From contig DATELK010000039.1 of the NCBI GenBank assembly GCA_035276685.1, forward strand, positions 1 through 64,000: a DNA stretch of 64,000 nt, in the 5' to 3' direction. The notes beneath the pieces were generated by a model, which was given only the letters and a program-made list of their open reading frames with translations, searched no databases and had not been told where the DNA came from. A program made the position numbers and the translations under genes. This document shows positions 50,723-60,281 of the stretch, in pieces; positions within the stretch are counted from its first letter, which is position 1; each line of letters opens with the position of its first letter. The DNA comes from JACVRN01 sp035276685 (GTDB lineage: Bacteria > Acidobacteriota > Blastocatellia > Pyrinomonadales > Pyrinomonadaceae).

Positions 50723-53056
50723 TCAATGCGGGCAAGTGTTATAGTCCGGCTCCGGTGGGCAGCCGGACTCTCTATTATTAAAGCACCGCTGCCATTGATT
50801 CCGGCAATTGCTTGCCCCAATTGAGGCCCCCGTTATGACTACCGCGTAACAGCCCAAAACCTTCTGCCACGAGAGCCCGGCATTAGCCATGCATCCTGCC
50901 AGTACCACACCCATCGCCGCTTGATATGCTTCCTCGCACCGGTGATAATTCTCACTGCACGTCTCTGTGTTTCTTATGATGCAATCAGCGCGCTCAAAAC
51001 CTTGCCAAAGGCAGGAGCCGGGGTAGTATCCAGGCAAGTCAGTACGGGGCGCGCCATCGATGATTGAGCGGGGCGGGCGGGCTTCTTCCCATATAGTCTC
51101 AACCAGCGATGTGGCACTGAAGATGTAAGAGTCCATTTCGCATGGGTTGTAGAGGAGGCCGAATTCATCCTGCTGCCAGAAACAGCCCTCGATTTCGTCT
51201 TCAAAGTCGGGGGCGGCGAGCGGCGGCAGCAAATTAAAGCCCGCCTTGACGAAGCCGGGCCTTTGCCCACGCACTTCGCGTCTGACAGAGGCTACGCTCC
51301 CGTCGCGCCCGTAGCGATAGTGAAGCGTCACGCCGTCGGACTTGTCCACCCTTTGCAGCCGTCCCTTCCTGTCGTAGCTTATGCTGTTCTGTCGTCCCAT
51401 CGCGTCCCGGTAATAGGTCAAAGCCCCGCGCGCATCGTAGGCGTACTGGCGCGACTTCCCGTCAGAGCCATTCAACCGGGTCAGACGCCCGGCCGCGTCG
51501 CGCGTGAAGCGCACCCACCTCCCCGAGGGCTCGGTGACCTTGGAGATCATCCCGCCAGCGTCGCGCTCTATGGTTAGCGAGTAGCCGGATTCGTCCGTCA
51601 TCTTTGCCAACTCGCCGCGCTCATTGTAGGCGTAGGTGAACGACCGGCCTGACGGCACTTGGCTAAAGATTTTACGCCCCGCCCCGTCGTACCTCTTCTC
51701 GGAGCGGTACTTCCTCGCGAAGGGGCCCACCTCATGTTGAGTGAAAGCCGTTTCATTGCCGGCCGCGTCATACTCGAAGGTAATTTCGCGCCCGTCCTCC
51801 CATTTGAGCGAGAGCGGCTGCCCGCGCCCGTTGCGCACGACGCGGTAGCTCGTAGGCGGCTCGCTCTTATTCTCGGTTTCGCCAGCGAACGTTTGCTGAT
51901 TCCCTAGCGAGTCAGAGACACGAATGGGAACATTGTTCGCGTCGTACTCCATGGCTGTCGTCTGCCCCTCGTCATCCACTACCGATGAGAAGGCCCCGAG
52001 CGCGTTGTGTGTGATAGCGCTCTTCACTCCGAGCGGGTCTGAGATAACAGTGCGGCCTCCTTCCGCATACTCGAAGAGGTATGACCCGGCTGCATCTCCC
52101 GTCTCAATGGCGCGGCCCTGCCTGTCATAACGCGCTCTCAGTACGACGCGCCCCATCGGGTCTGTGGCATCCGTCAAACGACCGCTGGCATACTTATAAG
52201 TCCACTGCGACCCTGCCTGATCGAAGAAGGCGGCGAGGTGACCGCCTAGCTGCCTGTATGTTGTGCGCCTCCCTGTATTGTCTGTGACTGAGAGCAGACG
52301 CGGCTGCTTATCAGTTGACCAGGCCAGATTAATCGCTGTGCCGCCGAGGCCTTCCACGCGAGAGATGTTTCCTTTGCGGTCAAAGCTGATTGTGATGGTG
52401 TTGCCGTCAGCGTCCGCAATGCGCGCCAGCCTATACTCGTTTCCGACTTTTCTATAAGTGCGCGTCAATCCCGCGCTAGACTCGACGAGAGCACCGTCAG
52501 CAGCCTCTTCAAATGATTGATGTAACCCGGGCTCGGGCGTCTTCAGGACGAAACGCTGGCCTTCGCGGCGGAAGGCTATCTCGCTGCTCGCACCCGTAGA
52601 CATCACTGCCTCGTCGCCGGTAATCCTGATTCTATCGTCGTATGAGAATGACCACCCGGCCCCGAGCCCCCTGTCTTCTGCGCGGTCGCTGGCGTAGACG
52701 CGCGTGAAGGAGAGCGCCATGAGGCCGGAGACTTTCATATCGGTAACGGCGAAAACGAGACTGCCGTTGGCCGTGCCGACCAAGTTGATGCGCGCCCCGT
52801 CGAAGAGGGAGCGTTGAACGGGTATGAAAGGCATTTGCTGAGTGCGCCGCCCCGCAGTGGCGAGCTTATCAGCCCAGACTTCCTTCTTGCCAGCCTTAGC
52901 ACTCGGGCAGGTGGCGCATGACTTCTCTTGCTTCTCCTGCTGCTTCACCTCTGGCGGAGGCGCGGCGTACACGTGAGCCGGGGTTTGCGGCAGGGTGATG
53001 AAGAACAGCGTTAGGCAGAGGGCTAGCGCAACTGCCATAGTTGAGATTCGGGTCAT
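50723..53056 (-). CDS. Secreted RHS/YD-repeat protein with Cys-rich C-terminus
   Basis: A protein of 777 residues. A signal peptide (VALALCLTLFFITLPQTPA) is followed by an N-terminal beta domain. From about 280 there is a series of YD repeats (YDRQGRAIETGDAAG, YNERGELAKMTDESG, YDARGALTYYRDAMG, YDRKGRLQRVDKSDG) that builds a shell. The usual RHS hallmark PxxxxDPxGL is not present, and the last 150 residues instead form a Cys-rich tail (about ten Cys) that may be disulfide-linked and variable. Such proteins often deliver or shield a toxic tip; the tail matches no toxin I know. No immunity gene is obvious upstream. It stands alone. Confidence 0.85.
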   Translation of the reverse strand: MTRISTMAVALALCLTLFFITLPQTPAHVYAAPPPEVKQQEKQEKSCATCPSAKAGKKEVWADKLATAGRRTQQMPFIPVQRSLFDGARINLVGTANGSLVFAVTDMKVSGLMALSFTRVYASDRAEDRGLGAGWSFSYDDRIRITGDEAVMSTGASSEIAFRREGQRFVLKTPEPGLHQSFEEAADGALVESSAGLTRTYRKVGNEYRLARIADADGNTITISFDRKGNISRVEGLGGTAINLAWSTDKQPRLLSVTDNTGRRTTYRQLGGHLAAFFDQAGSQWTYKYASGRLTDATDPMGRVVLRARYDRQGRAIETGDAAGSYLFEYAEGGRTVISDPLGVKSAITHNALGAFSSVVDDEGQTTAMEYDANNVPIRVSDSLGNQQTFAGETENKSEPPTSYRVVRNGRGQPLSLKWEDGREITFEYDAAGNETAFTQHEVGPFARKYRSEKRYDGAGRKIFSQVPSGRSFTYAYNERGELAKMTDESGYSLTIERDAGGMISKVTEPSGRWVRFTRDAAGRLTRLNGSDGKSRQYAYDARGALTYYRDAMGRQNSISYDRKGRLQRVDKSDGVTLHYRYGRDGSVASVRREVRGQRPGFVKAGFNLLPPLAAPDFEDEIEGCFWQQDEFGLLYNPCEMDSYIFSATSLVETIWEEARPPRSIIDGAPRTDLPGYYPGSCLWQGFERADCIIRNTETCSENYHRCEEAYQAAMGVVLAGCMANAGLSWQKVLGCYAVVITGASIGASNCRNQWQRCFNNRESGCPPEPDYNTCPH

Positions 53057-53165
53057 ATGTTCTCTCCTCTATTAAACTGAATGGAAGGTAGTGCGGCCTA
53101 TTAAGTTGATTTCACTAACAAGTTAATGCTATTGACTGATTGGTATAATCTCAAGGGCCAGTTTT

Positions 53166-54557
53166 ATGTCGAAAAAGAAGACCAGTTCGCAGCCCGAAAT
53201 ACTGTTTAAGTCTGACCTGTCAGGCCGCGGCCCCGTACACGCTCAGGTCGAGCACGCCATAAGAGAAGCCGTGCGCTCGGGGCGGCTGCGACTCGGCCTG
53301 CCCTTACCCTCAACACGCGTCCTCGCGCGGGATCTAGGTGTCTCCAGGGGAGTGATAGTAGAAGCTTACGAACAACTGATTGCCGAGGGGTATCTGGTGG
53401 CACGGGCGCGCTCTAGAACAGTTGTCGCTGCCGGAGCGTCAACCGTTTCTGAGAAGCATCATTACAATGCTACGCCACAACCTAATTTCGATTTCCGACC
53501 GGGGCTGCCAGACCTCTCCTTATTTCCCCGCCATGCGTGGGTGCGGTCGCTGCGCCGAACACTAAATGCCATTCATCCGGCTCAACTCTCTTACAGCGAA
53601 CCGCAGGGCGACAGAACCTTGCGCGAGGGCCTCTGCGATTACCTCGGACGCGTGCGCGGTGTTTTGACACGGCCGGGTCAGGTTGTGATATGCAACGGCA
53701 TCGCCCAAGCTCTGGTACTGATTTCGCAGGCGCTCCAAAAACGGGGAATCAGTCGCATCGCCGTAGAAGACCCGTGCCAGCCTGACCTGATACGAATCGT
53801 TTCAGATGTCGGTCTCATTCCGGTAGGCGTGCCCGTGGATGAGGACGGCATCAAGGTTGACCTTCTAGAGCGGATGGAGATACAGGCGGTGGTGATTACT
53901 CCAGCCCACCAGTTTCCGACGGGAACTGTTTTAATCCCGGAGCGCCGGAAGCAACTGGTTGACTGGGCTGTGCGCAACTCGGCCTTCATTATTGAGGACG
54001 ATTACGACGCCGAGTACAGATATGACCGTGCGCCCGTGGGGGCTATTCAGGGATTAGCCCCCGAGCGGGTTATTTACACAGGCTCCTTGAGCAAAATTCT
54101 TGCCCCGGCGCTTCGCATCGGTTGGATAATTATTCCGGCGGAGATATATGCCGCAATTGAAGAACGCAAGAAGAACGCGGACTTAATGTCCCCAATCCTT
54201 CAGCAACTGGCATTCGCGGACTTCTTGCGAGAAGGCGAATTGGATCGTCACCTTCGCAGAATGCGCGGCTTCTACCGTCGCCGTCGAGACGCTCTCATCG
54301 GAGCGCTCGCACGTCACTTTCCAGATTGGCGTCCGATGGGCGTCGCCGCCGGGCTTCACCTGGTAGCCAAACTTCCGCCCGGCTCAGACGAGCAGGAAAT
54401 CGCCCGCCTTTCGTCAGCACGGTCTGTTCGGCTTTATCCTATGCGGCAGTACGGCTTCAAAGCTGCCTCGGAGCCAGCCCTGGTGTTCGGCTATGGAAGC
54501 CTTTCAGAGAGTCAGATACGTAGAGGAATATCTCAACTCGCTGCGGCGTTAAGATGA
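53166..54557 (+). CDS. MocR-family (GntR/aminotransferase) regulator
   Basis: A protein of 463 residues. The N-terminal GntR winged helix covers about 15 to 80 (HAQVEHAIREAVRSGRLRL, ARDLGVSRGVIVEAYEQLI). The rest is an aminotransferase-fold domain with its PLP lysine in TGSLSKILAPALRIGW (about 305). MocR proteins use the bound cofactor to sense a metabolite such as PLP itself or GABA and control the cognate pathway genes. The PdxR subgroup is common. No pyridoxine or GABA genes flank it, so the target is unknown. A TATAAT about 20 bases upstream could be its -10. Confidence 0.92.
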   Translation: MSKKKTSSQPEILFKSDLSGRGPVHAQVEHAIREAVRSGRLRLGLPLPSTRVLARDLGVSRGVIVEAYEQLIAEGYLVARARSRTVVAAGASTVSEKHHYNATPQPNFDFRPGLPDLSLFPRHAWVRSLRRTLNAIHPAQLSYSEPQGDRTLREGLCDYLGRVRGVLTRPGQVVICNGIAQALVLISQALQKRGISRIAVEDPCQPDLIRIVSDVGLIPVGVPVDEDGIKVDLLERMEIQAVVITPAHQFPTGTVLIPERRKQLVDWAVRNSAFIIEDDYDAEYRYDRAPVGAIQGLAPERVIYTGSLSKILAPALRIGWIIIPAEIYAAIEERKKNADLMSPILQQLAFADFLREGELDRHLRRMRGFYRRRRDALIGALARHFPDWRPMGVAAGLHLVAKLPPGSDEQEIARLSSARSVRLYPMRQYGFKAASEPALVFGYGSLSESQIRRGISQLAAALR

Positions 54558-54688
54558 CTCTCTATAATTAACTGTAATGCCGGAGCAACTTTATAGTTCA
54601 GCGTTATCAAAATTGCGGAGGAGCTCGACTTAAAGGTCACCCGCAGATTTGGTGCTTTTAACCGGCCCGCTATCAGCTTGCATTTCAT

Positions 54689-55474
54689 TCAAATTTGCTC
54701 GACACGAATTATATGTGAGGCAATAGACTGCCACGCCCCTTCGCGTCTGGCGTAGGTGTTGGTATACCTGTACTCGCCACTGATGTCTTCTCCATTATAT
54801 CCGCCCTTGATTACTGCTCTACCGGATGCTACTGCTGTATTTTCAAAGATGCTTCCCTTTATGTCGAAGTTTACAAAAAACTCATAGCTAATTTCCGATC
54901 TCAGCATCTGCATTGCCTCTTCTTTATTTCTGACTTCACCGAACGGACTTGTATAGACGAAATCTTCGGCCCAGATACTATCCAATACCGCGATATTGCT
55001 ACGCTTGTAAGCATCAGCCCACTGGCGCTCGAGAACCATCAGCTCTCGCGTTGCGTCCTTCTCGGAAGGGGATGCAGCCGAGCGCATCGGGGCGGCCTCT
55101 CTGGCCCCCAACTCACGAGACCGGCGGGCAGCTCTCCTCGTCACTTCTTCTACTTCAGAGAGGCTGAAAGGCTTCATCAAATAGTGAAAGGCACCCATTT
55201 TAATGAGCCCGGTGGCGTAAGCTTCATCGGAGATGCCGGACACGACTATCACAGGAGTGTTCGGGTGTGTCTGCCGTATGTGGCCGAGGAGTTCCAGGCC
55301 GCTTAAACCCGGCATGGAGATGTCTGTGATGATGACGTCGTAAGACCCGCCAGCCAGACAGGTAAGCGCCTGCTCGGCGGTCGCTACCAGATCACAGGAA
55401 TGCTTTCCGGATAACAGGTCACACAGTATTTTCCGGATGTAATCTTCGTCGTCAGCGATCAAAATGTTAGCCAT
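54689..55474 (-). CDS. Response regulator fused to a SnoaL-like domain
   Basis: A protein of 261 residues. The first 120 are a receiver domain: acid pocket LIADDEDY, phosphate-accepting Asp51 in VIITDISMPGLSG, and Lys in HYLMKPFSL. After a short linker, residues 140 to 260 form a SnoaL/DUF4440-type cone domain: ELMVLERQWADAYKRSNIAV, LDSIWAEDFVYTSPFGEV, and EYRYTNTYARREGAW. Such domains bind small molecules or carry out polyketide or steroid chemistry. Direct fusion to a receiver is unusual, as receivers are usually joined to DNA-binding or enzymatic outputs. No kinase is adjacent. Its role is therefore open. Confidence 0.85.
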   Translation of the reverse strand: MANILIADDEDYIRKILCDLLSGKHSCDLVATAEQALTCLAGGSYDVIITDISMPGLSGLELLGHIRQTHPNTPVIVVSGISDEAYATGLIKMGAFHYLMKPFSLSEVEEVTRRAARRSRELGAREAAPMRSAASPSEKDATRELMVLERQWADAYKRSNIAVLDSIWAEDFVYTSPFGEVRNKEEAMQMLRSEISYEFFVNFDIKGSIFENTAVASGRAVIKGGYNGEDISGEYRYTNTYARREGAWQSIASHIIRVEQI

Positions 55475-55846
55475 GTAAGCCCTGGTTCTACGATAGAGTT
55501 GTTTTATCTAATAAAGAGATGTTAACAAAGAAAGGATAATGACTACTGCAACGAGTTGTCAACGGGGCAATCTGGTAGATACACACAAATATTCATTCCA
55601 CCTGAATATTTGTTCAAAGCCTCCTGGCAGCGAATTTTGATACTTGACAAGCTGACCGTAGGGAGAATACCAATGACTTATTATGTAAAGTACCGGCAAG
55701 CTTACTAACTGATGAAACTATCATAGTAAATTTGCCGAGCCTCTCACTCTAATTGTTCTCCCCGCGACGCTTCTATACGCCGCCTCGCCATCGTCGAATC
55801 CCTTCGAACGGAACTGTCACTACAGGATATAACAGGGCTCAGGAAC
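55475..55846. other. Intergenic region, no gene seen
   Basis: About 370 AT-richer bases between the receiver-SnoaL gene and the truncated radical SAM gene on the opposite strand. I see no open frame, strong hairpin or repeat. It presumably holds promoters for both flanks. Confidence 0.5.
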
Positions 55847-56134
55847 ATGGGGCAGGCCGCTCAATCGTCACAGCTCACAACAGGGCAGTTTGAGGTGACG
55901 TGGAGGTGCAACTGGCGCTGCGTACACTGCTATCAGGACGACCATACCCTGCAAGCGTTGACGCTTGAGCGTTGCAAGGAACTCCTGATGGACATTTATT
56001 TGATGATTCAGTTCATTGGCAGCCATTCTTTACCGCCTAATGCCAGCACGAACCCTTGGAACGTTGCCGGGCGAAATCAACTGTTGGCAGACATTAATTC
56101 CCGTTTGGCAGAATACGTTGTTAACAAAGCGTAG
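55847..56134 (+). pseudogene. Truncated radical SAM (SPASM-type) protein
   Basis: The first 50 residues are a good N-terminus of a radical SAM peptide-modifying enzyme: FEVTWRCNWRCVHCYQDD carries the CxxxCxxC iron-sulfur motif, and LTLERCKELLMDI follows as in SPASM-type enzymes. After that the sequence no longer looks like the family and stops at 95 residues, whereas complete enzymes have 350 or more. A deletion that joined the 5' end to other sequence is the likely cause. It is directly upstream of an ABC transporter operon, so it may be the relic of a modified-peptide cluster. Confidence 0.65.
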
Positions 56135-56153
56135 TCCGCGCCGTTTTAGGATT

Positions 56154-57077
56154 ATGCTTGGCTCTATGACGAAACTCTGTATCGAAACAGTTAATCTAAC
56201 GCATAAGTTTTCAAAGGACGAAACCGCTTTGGATGGCGTCAGCCTGCGGGTGCCTGAAGGCAGTATTTATGGCTTTTTAGGGCCGAACGGCGCGGGTAAA
56301 ACTACTACCTTGAAGCTGATTCTCGGGCTGCTCAAAAAACAGCACGGCGAGATTACTATCTTCGGGAAACCTTTCATGAGGCATCGGGTGGAGATTTTGA
56401 AGAGCGTCGGCTCTATGATTGAGAGCCCTTCGATTTACGGCCATCTGACTGCCGCCGAGAACCTTGAAGTCCTGCGAAAGGTGTATCAATGTCCGAAGCG
56501 GCGATTTCAGGAGGTTCTGGAACTGGTCGGGCTGGCAAACACTGGCGACAAAAGGGCTGGCCAGTTTTCTCTGGGCATGAAACAGCGTCTGAGCATTGCG
56601 ATTGCGCTGCTGCATCAACCGACGTTGCTGATTCTGGACGAGCCGACGAACGGGTTAGACCCGAACGGCATTCTCGAAGTCAGAGAGTTGTTGCAGCAGC
56701 TAAATCAGACTCATGGAATTACGATTCTCATCTCCAGCCACATACTGAGCGAAATCGAGAAACTCGTCACGCACATCGGAATTATTCGTCAAGGTAGTTT
56801 GTTATTCCAGGGGACGTTTGCTGACTTGCTTGCGAAACAGCAGCAAACTTCACTGACAACTTTCGAGACGGACGATAATCGGCAAACTGTAGAGCTCATC
56901 ACGGGGCTGAGTATCCTGGCGCAAATCGAACAGGGGAAGGTTGTAGTGCCGATGGTGGAGAGAGAGATGATTGCCGAAATTAATCGGCGGTTAGTCCACA
57001 GGGGCGTCGAGGTTTATCAAATCAGCAGAATCAACAATAATTTGGAAGCAATATTCTTCGGCCTAATCAACGAATGA
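56154..57077 (+). CDS. ABC transporter ATP-binding protein
   Basis: About 308 residues from the ATG at 56154 (AGG just upstream); earlier in-frame codons lie inside the radical SAM relic and are not used. The nucleotide-binding domain has Walker A GPNGAGKTT (about 45), the Q-loop, signature FSLGMKQRLSIA (about 138) and Walker B LLILDEPTNGLD (about 160). The last 85 residues are a regulatory extension. The type is that of bacitracin and lantibiotic resistance exporters (BcrA-like), which pump peptides out of the membrane. The permease start overlaps its stop by four bases. It is the first intact gene of a four-gene unit. Confidence 0.92.
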   Translation: MLGSMTKLCIETVNLTHKFSKDETALDGVSLRVPEGSIYGFLGPNGAGKTTTLKLILGLLKKQHGEITIFGKPFMRHRVEILKSVGSMIESPSIYGHLTAAENLEVLRKVYQCPKRRFQEVLELVGLANTGDKRAGQFSLGMKQRLSIAIALLHQPTLLILDEPTNGLDPNGILEVRELLQQLNQTHGITILISSHILSEIEKLVTHIGIIRQGSLLFQGTFADLLAKQQQTSLTTFETDDNRQTVELITGLSILAQIEQGKVVVPMVEREMIAEINRRLVHRGVEVYQISRINNNLEAIFFGLINE

Positions 57078-57859
57078 AACAGATCACATTTATCAATAGT
57101 TTTCAGAGCGAATGGCTCAAGAGGAAGCGCAGTCTCGCGGCGTGGCTGGTTGTGGTCGGAGCCTTTTTTACGCCCTCTATCATTTTACTGGTGCGAATAA
57201 AAGGGCGACGGGCGCTGCCCGTTTTAAATCTCGCCCCCGATTTCTGGCAGAAACTCTGGACGACGACGTGGGAATCCATGGCGGTTATTTTGCTGCCAGT
57301 AGGCATCATTATGGCCACGGGCTTGATTACGCAGCTCGAATTCAAAAATACTGCCTGGAAGCAATTACACACGACTCCGCAAGCTTACACGACTATCTTC
57401 TTCGCCAAGCTGTCGGTCATCTTAGTGATGATGGTCGAGCTCTTTATTCTGTTTAACCTCGGGATGTGCCTGTCTGCAATCATCCCTTCGATAATCTTCC
57501 ATGATGTGCCTATGCCTACGGCCCCGATTCCATATAAGTTTTTTCTAAAGGGGAACATCAATTATTTCATAGACTGTCTGCCGGTGCTGGCGCTCCAATA
57601 TTTGATAAGCCTACAGTTCAAAAACTTTTTGGTTCCAATCGGAGTCGGATTTATTATTTGGGTACTCGGCATTGGGATGGTTTCGTGGCAGCACAGCTAC
57701 GTCTTCCCGTACGTTCATAGCAGCATAGATTTCCTGATTAGCTCCGGCCATCTCAAGCGCGAGATGCCGCTTAACCTACAGTTGCTGGCAGCCATCTATT
57801 TTACCGTCTTTACTATCTCGGGCTGGGTCTTATACGTGACGAAACGCGATAAGGGCTGA
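57074..57859 (+). CDS. ABC-2-type permease
   Basis: A protein of 261 residues with six hydrophobic segments (AAWLVVVGAFFTPSIILLV, MAVILLPVGIIMATGLITQ, LSVILVMMVELFILFNLG, LPVLALQYLISLQFKNFL, PIGVGFIIWVLGIGMVSW, LLAAIYFTVFTISGWVLYV). This topology fits the partner of a BcrA-like ATPase. Its start overlaps the ATPase stop (ATGA), so the pair is translationally coupled. The complex would export a hydrophobic or peptide substrate, giving self-protection or signal release. Substrate unknown. The histidine kinase gene begins ten bases later. Confidence 0.9.
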   Translation: MKQITFINSFQSEWLKRKRSLAAWLVVVGAFFTPSIILLVRIKGRRALPVLNLAPDFWQKLWTTTWESMAVILLPVGIIMATGLITQLEFKNTAWKQLHTTPQAYTTIFFAKLSVILVMMVELFILFNLGMCLSAIIPSIIFHDVPMPTAPIPYKFFLKGNINYFIDCLPVLALQYLISLQFKNFLVPIGVGFIIWVLGIGMVSWQHSYVFPYVHSSIDFLISSGHLKREMPLNLQLLAAIYFTVFTISGWVLYVTKRDKG

Positions 57860-57869
57860 AAGAGGCGGA

Positions 57870-58919
57870 ATGAAAAAAGGGGTCGTACCGTTACTACATC
57901 TAGGGTATTGGATAACCCACCTGTCACTGATAGTAATGGTGTTTGCCGTCGCAACTATCCAGCGCGGAAGACCTGCCTCGCTCTCGAACGTCATGGCGCT
58001 TTCCCCACTGATATTGCTGTGGCTGCTTCCGGGTCTGCTTTCATTCTATTCCTCATACTACCTTCTGTTCCCGGGCTTTCTGTTTCGCAGAAAGATTCTG
58101 GCCTTGACTGTTTTCGCGTCTGTCAGTTGCCTGATTTCCGCGCTCTTTGGCTGCCTGGCCTCAATCGCCCTGTTCGGCTTCGACCAACCGATATTCAATG
58201 ACGCGCGTGAGTTCTTCAACCTGGTCTTACTTCTGTTTTCGATTTCCGCTATTCATTGCATTCTCGCCCTGCTTATCAGGGGCTTCATCAATTGGTATGA
58301 CGGAATGAAGCTGAAAGAAGAGTTGATGCGGAAGAGTCATGAAATGGAGTTGGCCCTGGTACGGTCGCAGCTTAGCCCCCACTTCCTATTTAACACCATT
58401 AACAACATAGACGTTTTAATCAAAAAGGACGCAATGAAAGCCTCAGAATATTTGAACAAACTCTCCGGCATTCTGCGCTACCTGCTGTATGAAGTGAAGG
58501 CGGAGAAGATTTCGCTCGACGATGAGCTGAAATTCGTCGAAAAATATCTGGACTTGCAGAAAATTCGCACCGCGAACCGGAACTACGTGAGCTATAAGGT
58601 GACGGGCGAGGCGCACGACACGAGAATCGCCCCGATGCTATTCCTCCCTTTTATAGAAAACGCTTTCAAACATACCGAGAGCAATAAGAAGATTAACTCG
58701 ATTAACATAGAGATTGTGATACAAAAAAGAGGGCTCAAGTTTAAATGCAGAAATACTTATCAGAACGGTTCGCACTCAGGGCAGGAGTCTGGGGGTCTGG
58801 GTAACGAGTTAATCGCGAAGCGACTGATGCTACTATACCCGGACAAGCATGCGTTGGAATTGACCAAAACGGATGGTATTTACGGAGTGGAGCTGTCGCT
58901 CGATTTGTATGGACATTAG
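57870..58919 (+). CDS. LytS-type sensor histidine kinase
   Basis: A protein of 349 residues. The first 150 contain four hydrophobic segments, with no periplasmic domain visible, so sensing is probably inside the membrane. The cytoplasmic half is a His_kinase/HATPase pair of the LytS type: ALVRSQLSPHFLFNTINNID (histidine at about 171), then MLFLPFIENAFKHTESNKKI (N-box) and GGLGNELIAKRLMLLYPDK (G-box). It overlaps the LytTR gene's start by eleven bases. Membrane-embedded kinases next to a BcrA-like exporter often respond to the drug or peptide that the exporter moves (inference). Confidence 0.9.
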   Translation: MKKGVVPLLHLGYWITHLSLIVMVFAVATIQRGRPASLSNVMALSPLILLWLLPGLLSFYSSYYLLFPGFLFRRKILALTVFASVSCLISALFGCLASIALFGFDQPIFNDAREFFNLVLLLFSISAIHCILALLIRGFINWYDGMKLKEELMRKSHEMELALVRSQLSPHFLFNTINNIDVLIKKDAMKASEYLNKLSGILRYLLYEVKAEKISLDDELKFVEKYLDLQKIRTANRNYVSYKVTGEAHDTRIAPMLFLPFIENAFKHTESNKKINSINIEIVIQKRGLKFKCRNTYQNGSHSGQESGGLGNELIAKRLMLLYPDKHALELTKTDGIYGVELSLDLYGH

Positions 58920-59610
58920 CTGCATTATAGTTGAAGACGAGCCTCTCGCCCTGGAACGTACCAGAGATTACGTACTGAAGCTGCCCTTCCTTCGTCTGCT
59001 TTCGGACTTCGACAACGCGCTCGACGCCTTAGCATTTTTAAGGTCGAATGAGGTGGACTTAATCTTCCTGGACATCAACCTGGGCGGATTTTCGGGCATA
59101 CAGTTATTAGAGACTTCAATCGTCAGGAGTCAGGTAATTCTCACCACCGCCTATCAGGAGTACGCCTTGAAAGGCTTCGACCTGAAAGTCTCGGACTTTC
59201 TTTTAAAACCTTTCACGTTCGAGAGATTCGTTCAGGCTGTCGACCGCGTGCGCAGCACTTTGCCGGGAAGACAAGCTAGCGCTCCCCCAAAGTTCATCTT
59301 CGTCAAAACCGAAAACCGTCTGGAAAAGGTTTACCTTCGGGAAATACTTTATATCGAAGGGATGCGTGATTACAGAAGAATCCATACCCTTAACAGACGA
59401 ATCATGACGCTACAGACTTTCACCGAGTTCGAGCGCAAGGTTCCTCCGGACATTCTATGCCGGGTGCATAAGTCCTACATGGTTTCGCTCGACAAAATCG
59501 ATTCAATAGAAAGAGACCGCATCAGAATCGGGGACCAAATCATCCCGGTCTCCGATACATATAAACAGAAGTTGTTCGCTCTCATTAACCACCCTGCTAA
59601 ACATTTATAG
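58909..59610 (+). CDS. LytTR-family response regulator
   Basis: About 233 residues from the ATG at 58909, inside the 3' end of the kinase gene; an earlier start at 58873 would give an implausible N-terminus. The receiver domain has Asp55 in VDLIFLDINLGGFSG and Lys in SDFLLKPFTF. The C-terminal 100 residues are a LytTR DNA-binding domain: FVKTENRLEKVYLREILYIE, RIMTLQTFTEFERKV, LCRVHKSYMVSLDKIDSIER. It should bind paired sites upstream of its own unit, but no repeat was recognised there. It is the fourth and last gene of the coupled set; a decayed hydrolase follows. Confidence 0.92.
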   Translation: MDISCIIVEDEPLALERTRDYVLKLPFLRLLSDFDNALDALAFLRSNEVDLIFLDINLGGFSGIQLLETSIVRSQVILTTAYQEYALKGFDLKVSDFLLKPFTFERFVQAVDRVRSTLPGRQASAPPKFIFVKTENRLEKVYLREILYIEGMRDYRRIHTLNRRIMTLQTFTEFERKVPPDILCRVHKSYMVSLDKIDSIERDRIRIGDQIIPVSDTYKQKLFALINHPAKHL

Positions 59611-59729
59611 TTGGTTAAAAAACACGCTATCCAGGGTTCCGAATAAAATTGAAACCAAACACAAAATGGCGTCGCTTACAAAAGCATTCACGGCAATTTA
59701 AATTCTTAGGCTTTATGATCAGTGGGATC

Positions 59730-60281
59730 TGATGAAGAGAAAACTTACTTTGTGTCTCTTATTTCCTCTGTTAAACGTTACGAACCTTCAAAAAATTCCG
59801 AGGCTGTTCCGGGACAACCCTACAAAAAGTTCTCTACGCGGGCCCGCTTCGGGCGCGAAATCATCTTTTACCTCTCTGAAGCGAAAGCCGGCACAAGTTC
59901 CCTAAAGATAGAGCGCGGGTTTTGGTCGTTGAAAAGCCCGGCGTCAAGTATCTTTCCCAACCGTCCGGTGGGTGTAAAGATTCCAAGGAATTTAACGTCG
60001 AACATACTCTGGTGCGTTGGGCGGAAGCGGTTGAAGCGTCAATCCGCGCCGCCCGAAAACTACCACGGCTCAGCACAGATAGAACTTTAGTCGCCGGTCA
60101 CTCCGAGGGTGGATTGGTTGCCTGCCGGGTCGCCCGTGATTTGCCGCAGATTGTAACGCACGTTGCGACCCTTGCGGGCAGCGGCCTGAGCCAGCTCTTC
60201 GACCTCGTTTTGCTCGCTCGCAAAGGCGAATTTTTCGCTGACGTTTCATCAGACCCGGTGTTGGGAATTGGGCAAAAGTGA
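59730..60281 (+). pseudogene. Broken alpha/beta hydrolase
   Basis: Two frames carry parts of one hydrolase. The 3' part (from about 59922) reads VVEKPGVKYLSQPSGGC and includes the nucleophile elbow VAGHSEGGLVACRV. The 5' part lies in another frame with a stop between. No complete frame joins them, and the C-terminal catalytic His is missing, so a frameshift and truncation are likely. It follows the LytTR gene and is probably unrelated to it. Confidence 0.6.
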
